NCBI GenBank assembly: GCA_017613735.1
Contig: JAGADF010000010.1
Location: forward strand, 62,001 to 126,000
DNA length: 64,000 nt
DNA from: Clostridia bacterium
Lineage (GTDB): Bacteria; Bacillota; Clostridia; Oscillospirales; Acutalibacteraceae
Reading direction: 5' to 3'
Numbering within the stretch: the first letter of the stretch is position 1; the number at the start of each line of letters is the position of its first letter. Below, piece after piece: positions 16,933 to 24,925 of the stretch. The position numbers and the translations under genes are program-made. The notes below the pieces were generated by a model. It was not told where the DNA came from. It saw only the letters and a program-made list of their open reading frames with translations, and did not search any database.

Positions 16933-17013
16933 ACCCTTCGGCAGTTCGAAACCATCCTGCCCGAAGGGTATTTTATTGCTCTTCCAATCAAAACTAAGGA
17001 GTTAAAAACGAAT
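16932..17013 (+). promoter_or_regulatory. Probable preQ1 riboswitch (class III-like) ahead of queT
   Basis: The leader of queT folds into TACCCTTCG/CGAAGGGTA (16932-16940 and 16962-16970) with an inner GCAG/CTGC stem and a 12-nt loop, TTCGAAACCATC (16945-16956). It then runs through a pyrimidine stretch (GCTCTTCC) to AACTAAGGAG just before the start codon. The UUCGAAACCAUC loop, the ACUAAGGAG tail and the QueT gene downstream recall preQ1 riboswitches, in particular the class III type of Ruminococcaceae. The class is assigned from memory without a covariance search. Confidence 0.6.
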
Positions 17014-17547
17014 ATGAAAAACAGTAAAACCATTATAATTACGATGTCGGCGGTTATAGCCGCTATGTACGCCGCTTTGTTTTACGCCCAGAACTTTATT
17101 GCTCCGGGAACGGCTTCCCAGGCGGTTCAGTTCAGGGTATGCGAGATGCTGAACGTTCTTGCGCTGTTTACGCCTTACGCGATTCCCGGCCTTACAATCG
17201 GCTGCGTAGTTTCGAATCTTTCGGGTATTGCTATGGGGCTTCCGCTGGATATGATTTTCGGCTCGCTTGCAACCCTCGGCGCAACGTGCTGCATTTATCT
17301 TTTAAGGAATGTTAAAATCAAGGGCTATCCTTTATTCGCGATGCTTATGCCCGCCATCTGGAACGGTATTATAATCGGCTGGGAAATCGAAGTATTTTTC
17401 AACGAAGGGCCGTTTATTTTCAGCAGATTTCTCATAGGCGGCGGCTATGTCGCGCTCGGCGAGCTGGGCGTAATGCTCGTACTCGGAACGATACTTTACT
17501 ACGCGTTAAAGAAAGCGAAAATCGAAAAACAGATAAACAGACAGTAA
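17014..17547 (+). CDS. queT: QueT family queuosine-precursor transporter
   Basis: A 177-residue membrane protein with about five or six spans, the size of an ECF S component. The QueT family imports preQ1/preQ0-type queuosine precursors. Family features are AALFYAQNFIAPGTASQAVQFRVCEML (conserved QFRV-E block after the first span), GLTIGCVVSN and LPLDMIFGSLATL. A probable preQ1 riboswitch precedes it. AAGGAG (16996-17001) is 12 bp from the ATG, a wide gap consistent with riboswitch control of the ribosome site. No ECF ATPases are adjacent. Confidence 0.88.
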   Translation: MKNSKTIIITMSAVIAAMYAALFYAQNFIAPGTASQAVQFRVCEMLNVLALFTPYAIPGLTIGCVVSNLSGIAMGLPLDMIFGSLATLGATCCIYLLRNVKIKGYPLFAMLMPAIWNGIIIGWEIEVFFNEGPFIFSRFLIGGGYVALGELGVMLVLGTILYYALKKAKIEKQINRQ

Positions 17548-17588
17548 AAGCAAAACAGCCGCTCTTTGGGAGCGGCTGTCCTGCTTTT
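17547..17588 (+). terminator. Terminator of queT
   Basis: A 10-bp stem, ACAGCCGCTC (17555-17564) with GAGCGGCTGT (17570-17579), extended by AAAAGCA/TGCTTTT outer pairing. The remaining stretch to 17770 holds only weak inverted repeats, for example CACAGATT/AATCTGTG (17682-17689 and 17708-17715), and no gene. Confidence 0.75.
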
Positions 17589-17770
17589 GAAAGGAGAAAT
17601 GAAAAAGTTTTGGGGGGTTATGCGGGTTTTCACCGCCGAATAAACGGTGTGCGACTTCCGTTTATCCTGACTATATGATACCACAGATTTTTTAATAAAT
17701 CTTAATTAATCTGTGAACTGAAAATGAACTTTTTATTAATGATTATTAACCGATTATTCATAATTTTCTG

Positions 17771-17800
17771 TTGACAATTCCGTACTTTGGCAGATAATAT
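17771..17800 (+). promoter_or_regulatory. Promoter of the BadF/NAGK-type kinase gene
   Basis: TTGACA (17771-17776), 18 bp, TAATAT (17795-17800), 34 bp before the ATG at 17835. Confidence 0.6.
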
Positions 17801-17834
17801 ATAAGTATACTTGAAAAATAAGCGGGTGACATAT

Positions 17835-18821
17835 ATGTCTGAAAAATATATTCTCGGAGTTGACGGCGGCGGAACAAAGACTCACTGTCTGCTTTACGGC
17901 ATTGAGGATTCCGACAGCTATCTTTTTACCTTCCCGACGTCAAACCACGAAAGCCTTCGCGGCGGATATACCCAGCTCGAAAAGGTAATTGAGGAAATGG
18001 TCGCGATTATCTGTTCGGGAAGGAGCATTGACGTTTCCGATATTGTCGCTTCGTGCTTTAACCTGAGCGGCATTGATTTTCCGTATCAGCACAAGCTCAT
18101 TTCAAATATGATTGAAAGCACGGGACTTACAAATTTCGTTCTCGAAAACGACACTTATGCCGGCGTCAAGGCTAACTGCGACAACGGTTACGGCATTGCG
18201 GCGGTAAACGGTACGGGTTGTAATATAGCGGGCATCAACGAAAAAGGCGAATCGCTTCAGCTCGGCGGTCTGGGCGACCTTTCCGGCGATATAGGCGGCG
18301 CGCATTTTATGATAAAGGCGTCCGTCGGCGCGGTATATGATTATCTTTACAGAGATAAGGAGAAAACGAGACTTTCAAAGGAGCTTGCAAAGGCTCTGGG
18401 GACTACCGAAAAGCTTATTCCCGAAAGGGCTTTTCAGGCTTTTGAAAGGGCGGATGAAACCGCGATACGCAAGATGGCAATTGCCGTCTACGCGGCGGCC
18501 GACTGCAACGACAAAAAGGCGCTCGAGATTCTTGAAACCATCGGCGACTACTACGTCGAAAATATTTTTGCCGTGTATAACAAGCTCGGCTTTACAAGCA
18601 AGACCGTTCCCGTCGCGCTTATAGGGACTCAGTTCATTAAGGGTGAAAATCCCGCGATTATAAACAGAATCAGGTCCCGTATCGAGGGCGAGGGCAAGCC
18701 GTTCAAGATTGTTCCGTCGACCTCAAAGCCCGTTGTCGGCTCGGTGCTCTGGGCGGCTGAACTTGCGGGTTTCTCGTCCGCGGAATGTTACAGAATAAAA
18801 ATGGGACTTCTCGATATCTGA
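17835..18821 (+). CDS. BadF/BadG/BcrA-type ATPase, N-acetylglucosamine kinase-like
   Basis: A 328-residue member of the ASKHA kinase superfamily. GVDGGGTKTH (residues 8-17) is the phosphate-1 loop, and VNGTGCNIAGIN and LGGLGDLSGDIGG give the phosphate-2 and adenosine regions. The layout matches eukaryotic-type GlcNAc kinase and related BadF-domain proteins, so phosphorylation of an amino sugar is likely, though the substrate is not proven. The ATG at 17835 is preferred to an upstream TTG at 17811, which lacks a ribosome site. It is monocistronic, with its own promoter and terminator. Confidence 0.8.
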   Translation: MSEKYILGVDGGGTKTHCLLYGIEDSDSYLFTFPTSNHESLRGGYTQLEKVIEEMVAIICSGRSIDVSDIVASCFNLSGIDFPYQHKLISNMIESTGLTNFVLENDTYAGVKANCDNGYGIAAVNGTGCNIAGINEKGESLQLGGLGDLSGDIGGAHFMIKASVGAVYDYLYRDKEKTRLSKELAKALGTTEKLIPERAFQAFERADETAIRKMAIAVYAAADCNDKKALEILETIGDYYVENIFAVYNKLGFTSKTVPVALIGTQFIKGENPAIINRIRSRIEGEGKPFKIVPSTSKPVVGSVLWAAELAGFSSAECYRIKMGLLDI

Positions 18822-18830
18822 GGTCATCAG

Positions 18831-18862
18831 CCGAAGGCTTTTTAATTAAGCCTTCGGTTTTA
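18831..18862 (+). terminator. Terminator after the kinase gene
   Basis: A perfect 10-bp stem, CCGAAGGCTT (18831-18840) with AAGCCTTCGG (18848-18857), 7-nt loop, followed by TTTTATTTT. Confidence 0.88.
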
Positions 18863-18872
18863 TTTTGCGGTG

Positions 18873-18901
18873 TTGACAACTCGGTTTAGTAGGTATAAAA
18901 T
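18873..18901 (+). promoter_or_regulatory. Promoter of trkA-trkH
   Basis: TTGACA (18873-18878), 17 bp, TAAAAT (18896-18901), 50 bp before the GTG of trkA. Confidence 0.65.
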
Positions 18902-18951
18902 ACATAAGGTTATATATTTATATATACAAGTATATATGAGGGGAAATTCAA

Positions 18952-20310
18952 GTGAAAATTCTTATTGCCGGCGGCGGTAAAGTAGGCGACACTCTGACGC
19001 GTCAGTTATCTGCCGAGGGACACGATTTAACGTTAATAGACTGTAACGCTTCGGTTCTTGAAGCGGCTATGGATAAGTATGACGTTATGGCTATACAGGG
19101 CAACTGCGCCGTAAAGGACGTGCTTATTGAAGCGGGCGTCGACGACGCGGATTTGCTTATCGCGGTTACCGCGACGGACGAGCTTAACCTTCTTTGCTGT
19201 ATGACCGCTCACGGCATAAATAAAAACCTTCATACAATCGCGCGCATACGCAATCCCGAATACAGAAAGCAGTTTTATGAAATGCGCGACACGTTTGCGC
19301 TTTCAATGACGGTTAATCCCGAAGGTCAGGCTGCCGAGGAAATTGCTCGTCTTATTCAGTATCCCGGCTTTTTGAAGCTTGACACGTTTGCAAAGGGCAG
19401 GGTTGAAATTGTCGAGCTGCGCGTTTTGTCCGACAGTAAGCTTGTCGGCGCAAAGCTCAGCAATATGTATTCGATAGTCAAGTCAAAAATCCTTGTCTGC
19501 GCGGTGCTTCGCGACGGCGAGGTCATTATGCCCGACGGTAATTTTGAGCTCAGGGCGGACGACAGAGTTTTCGTAACCGCTTCAAAGAGCAATCTTTCGG
19601 ATTTGCTTGAAAATCTCGGCATTATTTCAAGAAAGGTTAAAAGAGTTCTTATCTGCGGCGGAGGCAAGGTCAGCTTTTACCTTGCCGGCAGACTCGAAAA
19701 AGCGGGAGTTTCGGTTAAGATTATTGAGAAAGACCCCGCCCGCTGCGAAGAGCTTGCCCAGCAGCTTGAAAATACGACGATAGTTCTCGGCGATATAAGC
19801 AACAGAACGCTGCTTGAAAGCGAGGGCATTTCAAATTACGACGCCGTCGTTTCTCTTACGGGTATGGACGAGGTAAATATAATAACCTCTCTTTACGCTC
19901 ACATTTCGGGCGTGCGTCACGTCATTACAAAGATGGGCAGAGTTGATAATTCAAGTTTTCTCGGCTCTCTGCCGATAGGCAGCGTCGTCTGCCCGAAGGA
20001 GCTTTGCTGTAACAACATAGTCCGTTACGTAAGGGCTATGGGAAATCAGACCGGTGCGGCAATCGCGGTTCACTTTATTGCCGACGGTATGGCTGAGGCG
20101 GTTGAATTTGTCGCTGACGAAAGCGTTAAAAACTGCGGCGTTCCGCTGAAGGATTTAAAGCTCAAGCCGAACATTCTTGTTTCGTGCATTACCCGCGGCG
20201 GCAAGACCGAAATTCCCGACGGTAATTCGAGTTTCAATGTCGGCGACACGGTAGTCGTTGTAACCAACAGCAACAACTCGGTCTATAAGCTTGACGATAT
20301 TTTTGAATAA
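18952..20310 (+). CDS. trkA: TrkA potassium uptake regulatory subunit
   Basis: A 452-residue peripheral membrane protein that gates TrkH. It has the full TrkA form: two RCK_N Rossmann units (GGGKVGDTL at 6-14; CGGGKVSFYLAG near 240) and two RCK_C domains. RCK_C domains in Firmicutes often bind cyclic di-AMP. The start is a GTG at 18952 with AGGGGAAA upstream; no better ATG is in frame. trkH follows 17 bp later. Confidence 0.95.
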   Translation: MKILIAGGGKVGDTLTRQLSAEGHDLTLIDCNASVLEAAMDKYDVMAIQGNCAVKDVLIEAGVDDADLLIAVTATDELNLLCCMTAHGINKNLHTIARIRNPEYRKQFYEMRDTFALSMTVNPEGQAAEEIARLIQYPGFLKLDTFAKGRVEIVELRVLSDSKLVGAKLSNMYSIVKSKILVCAVLRDGEVIMPDGNFELRADDRVFVTASKSNLSDLLENLGIISRKVKRVLICGGGKVSFYLAGRLEKAGVSVKIIEKDPARCEELAQQLENTTIVLGDISNRTLLESEGISNYDAVVSLTGMDEVNIITSLYAHISGVRHVITKMGRVDNSSFLGSLPIGSVVCPKELCCNNIVRYVRAMGNQTGAAIAVHFIADGMAEAVEFVADESVKNCGVPLKDLKLKPNILVSCITRGGKTEIPDGNSSFNVGDTVVVVTNSNNSVYKLDDIFE

Positions 20311-20327
20311 TTGGTAGGTTAAGGTTA

Positions 20328-21788
20328 ATGAATTACAGGATGATGGGAAAGATTATTTCCCAGACGTTAGCGTTTGAAGCGGCATTTATGATTGTGCCCG
20401 TCATTATCTGCGCAGGCGAGGGCGCGGGCAGAACAATGCTCAGTTTCCTTATAACTATGCTTGCTACGCTCGGCGTTGCGGGCGTACTGTTCTTCTTATG
20501 CAAGAATGCCAAGAAGGGCTTTTACGCGCGTGAGGGACTTGTCTGCGTAGGTCTTTCGTGGCTTATAATGAGTCTTGTAGGTTGTATTCCGTTTTGCGCT
20601 TCGGGCGAGATTCCGAAATTCATTGACGCCTTTTTTGAAACCGCGTCGGGCTTTACCACGACGGGTTCTTCGATTCTTTCCGATATTGAGGCTCTTTCAA
20701 AGGGCGCGCTTTACTGGAGAAGCTTTACCCACTGGGTAGGCGGTATGGGCGTACTCGTATTCCTTCTTGCAGTCGCTCCGAGGGAAAAGAAGAACGGCGG
20801 CTTTACAATGCACCTTCTCCGTGCCGAAAGCCCCGGTCCGATAGTCGGCAAACTGGTTCCCAAAATCAAACAGAGCGCGATGATTCTTTATATTCTCTAT
20901 ATCATTCTTACTCTGCTTGATGTTATCTTCCTTGTGCTTGACCCCGAAATGCCTGTCTTTGACGCGGTTTGCACTGCTTTCGGCACAGCCGGCACGGGCG
21001 GCTTTTCGGTTAGAAATATCGGCCTTTCGTATTACAGCCCTTACGTTCAGAATGTCTGTACGGTATTTATGCTGCTCTTCGGCGCTAATTTTACGTGCTA
21101 CTATTTCCTTCTGATGCGTAATTTCAAAGGCTTTTTCAGGAATACTGAAATCAGGGCGTATTTCGGCTGGGTTTTCATTTCGACTGTAATGGTTTTCATT
21201 AACATCCGTTCTCTTTACGACACCGCCGAAGAGGCTGTACGCCACGCCGCGTTCCAGGTTGCCTCTATAACTACCACGACGGGCTTTGCTTCAACCGACT
21301 TTGACACCTGGCCGACGCTTTCGAAATCGATTCTGCTTGCGATGATGTTTATCGGCGCGTGCGCCGGAAGTACGGGCGGCGGATTCAAGGTTCAGAGAGT
21401 GATTCTGCTTGTCAAGGACCTGAGAAGAAATATTCATCAGGTACTTCATCCCAACGAGGTAAGAACCGTCAGTATGGACGACCAGAGAGTCAGCGAAAAG
21501 GTGCTTAAAAACACGGGTATGTACCTTATTGCATACGTTCTCATTATAGTTATCAGCACTCTTCTTATTTCCGTTGACGGCTTTACACTGACCACCAATA
21601 TTTCGGCGGTCGCCGCCTGCACAAACAATATAGGACCCGGCTTTGAACAGGTAGGGCCGACTCTGAATTACGCGGGCTATTCCGCTTTTTCAAAGCTCGT
21701 TTTAATCGGCGATATGCTTGCGGGCAGACTTGAAATTTTCCCGATACTTGTTCTTTTCTCAAGAAGCACCTGGAAAAAATCGTTATAA
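20328..21788 (+). CDS. trkH: TrkH potassium uptake membrane subunit
   Basis: A 486-residue polytopic protein with four M1-P-M2 repeats. Selectivity-filter-like pore sequences are visible: TASGFTTTGSS, FGTAGTGGFS, TTTTGFAS and TNNIGPGF. It imports potassium together with TrkA. It shares a transcript with trkA and ends in a strong bidirectional terminator facing ktrA. Confidence 0.95.
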   Translation: MNYRMMGKIISQTLAFEAAFMIVPVIICAGEGAGRTMLSFLITMLATLGVAGVLFFLCKNAKKGFYAREGLVCVGLSWLIMSLVGCIPFCASGEIPKFIDAFFETASGFTTTGSSILSDIEALSKGALYWRSFTHWVGGMGVLVFLLAVAPREKKNGGFTMHLLRAESPGPIVGKLVPKIKQSAMILYILYIILTLLDVIFLVLDPEMPVFDAVCTAFGTAGTGGFSVRNIGLSYYSPYVQNVCTVFMLLFGANFTCYYFLLMRNFKGFFRNTEIRAYFGWVFISTVMVFINIRSLYDTAEEAVRHAAFQVASITTTTGFASTDFDTWPTLSKSILLAMMFIGACAGSTGGGFKVQRVILLVKDLRRNIHQVLHPNEVRTVSMDDQRVSEKVLKNTGMYLIAYVLIIVISTLLISVDGFTLTTNISAVAACTNNIGPGFEQVGPTLNYAGYSAFSKLVLIGDMLAGRLEIFPILVLFSRSTWKKSL

Positions 21789-21804
21789 AAACAAACATAA
21801 AAAT

Positions 21805-21838
21805 AAAAGCGAGGATTAAGAATAATCCTCGCTTTTTT
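21805..21838. terminator. Bidirectional terminator between trkH and ktrA
   Basis: A perfect 14-bp stem, AAAAGCGAGGATTA (21805-21818) with TAATCCTCGCTTTT (21823-21836), loop AGAA, T-run on both strands. It serves the two convergent potassium operons. Confidence 0.93.
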
Positions 21839-21849
21839 ATCTGTCATTT

Positions 21850-22494
21850 TCAGATTTTGAAGCACTTGTGAATATCGTGTTCGTCACCTATTACGTAGGC
21901 GACGTCGTCAGACTGAATCAGCGTGTCGGGGGAGGGTATAAACACCTGCTGATTGCGGTTGATTGTAAGAATATTTACGTTGTACTTTTTTCTTATGTCG
22001 AGCTGTGAAAGCGTCTTTCCCTGCCAGTCCTTGGGGACTTTCATTTCATAAATGGAATAATTGTTGTCAAGGTTTATGAAATCAAGAATGCTCTTTGACG
22101 CGTATTTTGTGGCTATGCGAAGAGCCATCTGCTTTTCGGGATAAACGACCTCGTCCGCGCCGTTGCGAAGAAGGAATTTCATCTGCACGTCGTTTGTCGC
22201 GCGGGAAACAACGACCTTTGCGCCGAGCTCCTTGAGAAGAGACGTGGTTTCAAGCGAACTCTGGAACAGGCCGCCGAGAGCCACGAAGCATACGTCAAAG
22301 TTGCCTATGCCGAGCGAACGGAGAAATTCCGCGTTTGTTCCGTCGCCGATAACCGCGTTCGTAACATAGGGAAGTATTTCGTTAATGCGCTCTTCGTTTG
22401 TGTCGACAGCCATAACCTCGCAGTGAAGCTCTTCCATACGTCTGGCGACGTTGCCGCCGAAATCTCCCATACCGATAATCAATACTGTTTCCAT
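21850..22494 (-). CDS. ktrA: KtrA-type potassium channel gating subunit
   Basis: A 214-residue single RCK_N/RCK_C protein, half the size of TrkA and typical of KtrA. GMGDFGGNVARRM (residues 7-19) is the nucleotide-binding loop, with VDTNEERINE next to it. The C-terminal RCK_C domain starts near residue 135. It lies 10 bp downstream of ktrB on the same strand and is convergent with trkAH. Confidence 0.93.
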   Translation of the reverse strand: METVLIIGMGDFGGNVARRMEELHCEVMAVDTNEERINEILPYVTNAVIGDGTNAEFLRSLGIGNFDVCFVALGGLFQSSLETTSLLKELGAKVVVSRATNDVQMKFLLRNGADEVVYPEKQMALRIATKYASKSILDFINLDNNYSIYEMKVPKDWQGKTLSQLDIRKKYNVNILTINRNQQVFIPSPDTLIQSDDVAYVIGDEHDIHKCFKI

Positions 22495-22504
22495 AGCTAT
22501 TCTC

Positions 22505-23845
22505 CTATCCGACAGTTATTTTTTCAAGCGGCAGGCGCGAATGATTGTCTGCCGAGGGTACTGCGGCGTAAATCAGCGTCAGCGCGCCGACTCTGCCGAA
22601 AAACATTAATATCATCAGAATTGCTCTTGAAATAATTGAAAGCTGACCTGTTATGCCGACGGTCAGTCCGACCGTGCCAATCGCCGAGCTTGTTTCAAAA
22701 AGACAGTCAAGCAGCGGAAGATTGTCGATATTGCTTATAATTACGCCGCTCGCAAAGAACAGGGCGAGGTAGGCGAAAAGTATTGCGCCTGCGGTACGCA
22801 CCGTCTCTTCCGAGATTCTTCTCTTAAAGCACTGAACGTCGTTGCGCCTGCTGAAAACCGTTACCGCGGCCATAAACAGCACCGCAAAAGTAGCGGTTTT
22901 TATACCGCCCGCGGTCGAGCCCGGCGAGCCGCCTATGAGCATAAGCGTTATCATAATCGCATTTCCCGATTCGGTCATCTGAGAAAGGCTCTGCGTGTTG
23001 AATCCCGCCGTCCTTGTCGTAACGGACTGGAAGAGCGAACTGATTATTCTTTCGCCTAAACCGAGCTTGCCGTATTCGAAGAAAAAGAAGTACAGGGCGG
23101 GAAGAATTATAAGAATCAGCGAGGTCAGAAGAACAACCTTGCTCTGAAGCGAGTAACGCTTTATCTTGTGCTTATGAACGCCTATGTCGTGCCATACAAG
23201 AAAGCCTATGCCGCCTATGATAATAAGAAGCATTATAATTGAATTAATATAAAAATTGTCGCTGTACGAGGTAAGGGAGGAAAACCTTTCCTTTACGCCC
23301 ATAAGGTCAAAGCCTGCGTTGCAGAATGCCGAAACCGAATGGAACAGAGAATACCATATTCCCTTTGCGACGCCGAAATCCCTGTAAAAAACGGGGAACA
23401 TAAGCGCCGCGCCCGTAAGCTCAATTATTGCCGAAATCTTGATAATAAAGCCCGTAAGCCTTACTATGCCCCCGACCTGCGGCGCGGAAATTGATTCCTG
23501 CATGGCGCTTCTCTGCCAGAGTCCGATTTTTTTACCCGACGCGCGTATTACCGCAAGACCGATTGTAAGAACTCCCATGCCGCCGATCTGAATAAGCGTA
23601 AGTATTACCGCCTGACCGAAAAGCGACCAGTAGGTTGCGGTGTCCCTGACGACAAGTCCCGTAACGCAGGTTGCCGAAACCGCCGTAAACAGCGAATCCG
23701 AAAACGGCGTGACGCACCTTTCACGCGACGAAATCGGCAGCATCAGCAGAACCGTGCCGAGCATTATAAGAATAAAAAAGCTAAGAATGATAACCCTGAA
23801 CGAGGAAAAACCTCCGAACTTTTTGCGGTCATGTTTTTTTATCAT
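22505..23845 (-). CDS. ktrB: KtrB-type potassium transporter membrane subunit
   Basis: A 446-residue TrkH/KtrB-superfamily transporter with four pore-loop repeats: VSATCVTGLV, FCNAGFDLMG, TTRTAGFN and SAIGTVGLT. GGSPGSTAGGIKT is the conserved glycine-rich gate region. With KtrA it forms a sodium-linked potassium uptake system. It is the first gene of the pair. Confidence 0.94.
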   Translation of the reverse strand: MIKKHDRKKFGGFSSFRVIILSFFILIMLGTVLLMLPISSRERCVTPFSDSLFTAVSATCVTGLVVRDTATYWSLFGQAVILTLIQIGGMGVLTIGLAVIRASGKKIGLWQRSAMQESISAPQVGGIVRLTGFIIKISAIIELTGAALMFPVFYRDFGVAKGIWYSLFHSVSAFCNAGFDLMGVKERFSSLTSYSDNFYINSIIMLLIIIGGIGFLVWHDIGVHKHKIKRYSLQSKVVLLTSLILIILPALYFFFFEYGKLGLGERIISSLFQSVTTRTAGFNTQSLSQMTESGNAIMITLMLIGGSPGSTAGGIKTATFAVLFMAAVTVFSRRNDVQCFKRRISEETVRTAGAILFAYLALFFASGVIISNIDNLPLLDCLFETSSAIGTVGLTVGITGQLSIISRAILMILMFFGRVGALTLIYAAVPSADNHSRLPLEKITVG

Positions 23846-23857
23846 TTAACACCTCAA

Positions 23858-23884
23858 AAAAGCGAGGAATTATACCTCGCTTTT
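23858..23884 (-). terminator. Terminator of the ROK kinase gene
   Basis: A perfect 10-bp stem, AAAAGCGAGG (23858-23867) with CCTCGCTTTT (23875-23884). Reading the minus strand it ends in a T-run and lies 16 bp past the ROK stop codon. Confidence 0.88.
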
Positions 23885-23899
23885 ATTCTTTATTATCAT

Positions 23900-24781
23900 T
23901 TACAGAATGCTTACGTTGTATGCCGCGCCGAGCATTCCCGCTTTATTGCCGAGCTCGGCTTTAAGCAATTTAACCTTTCTGAAGTTGGGCATAAGCACCT
24001 CGTGAAGTCTTTTGTCAACTTCGCTTCTTATGTAGTTTTCGTTCATAATTCCGCCGCCTACGACTATTGCGGGCGGGTTAAAAATGTTACAAAGACTGAC
24101 AAGACCTACGACGATTTCGTCAATCCATTCGTCTATCTGGAATTTGATTTCGGGATTGGAGAAATTCTGAGGTTCAAAAATCTCCCTGCCGTTGGTTTCG
24201 TGACCTAAAATAGGGGAGCAGCGGCGTACAAGAGCGGTTGTCGAAGCGTAAGCCTCATAGCAGCCGTAACCGCCGCAGGGGCATTTATTACCGCCGACGT
24301 GAGTGCGTATATGACCGAATTCGCCCGCCGAGCAGGTATCGCCGATAACGACCTTGCCGTCCATAAAAATACCGCCGCCGACGCCCGTGCCGTAGGTAAG
24401 GCAAAGGAAGTTGTCGAGCCCTCTTCCCGCGCCGAACTGAGCCTCGCCCATAGCCGCGCAGTTAACGTCGTTGCCCGCCGCTACGGGAACGCCGTAACCG
24501 TCGGTGAAAATCTCTTTAAAGCTCGTTCCCGAAAAGCCGGGGAAGTTTTCAAGAGCGTGGATTACAAATGCGTTATAAGGGTCAATCTGACCTGCGGTGC
24601 TGATACCGACTCTGTCAATCCCGTCATAGCTTTCAAAGATTTCCTTAAGCTTCGCTATAAGTCCCGCGCCGCCTTTTTCGGCGTCGGAGGGGATTTCGTG
24701 AATGTCGCTGATATTGAAATTTTCGTCAACGATACCGTACTTGAGAGCGGTGCCGCCGATGTCATACGCAAGTATTTTCAT
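23900..24781 (-). CDS. ROK family sugar kinase, glucokinase-like
   Basis: A 293-residue ROK protein. AYDIGGTALKYG (5-16) is the ATP phosphate loop, GNDVNCAAMGE contains the catalytic aspartate, and CPCGGYGCYE is the zinc-binding CxCGxxGCxE motif of ROK kinases. It lacks the N-terminal helix-turn-helix of ROK repressors, so it is a kinase of glucose, mannose or a related sugar. It is divergent from an MFS sugar-type transporter, which may bring in its substrate. GAGGTG precedes the ATG. Confidence 0.88.
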   Translation of the reverse strand: MKILAYDIGGTALKYGIVDENFNISDIHEIPSDAEKGGAGLIAKLKEIFESYDGIDRVGISTAGQIDPYNAFVIHALENFPGFSGTSFKEIFTDGYGVPVAAGNDVNCAAMGEAQFGAGRGLDNFLCLTYGTGVGGGIFMDGKVVIGDTCSAGEFGHIRTHVGGNKCPCGGYGCYEAYASTTALVRRCSPILGHETNGREIFEPQNFSNPEIKFQIDEWIDEIVVGLVSLCNIFNPPAIVVGGGIMNENYIRSEVDKRLHEVLMPNFRKVKLLKAELGNKAGMLGAAYNVSIL

Positions 24782-24809
24782 ATTTACACCTCAAAAATGA
24801 ACTGCATAT

Positions 24810-24838
24810 ATAATAAAACTTTTTTGCTTAAAATTCAA
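24810..24838 (-). promoter_or_regulatory. Promoter of the ROK kinase gene
   Basis: On the minus strand, -35 TTGAAT (24838-24833), 17 bp, -10 TATTAT (24815-24810), about 29 bp before the start codon. Confidence 0.55.
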
Positions 24839-24925
24839 CAAGTTTTTTCAAATCTATTGAGCAAAGCGGTAAAATGTGTTAAATTATATATATTATTATA
24901 AATAAATATTAAGGAAGCGATATAA

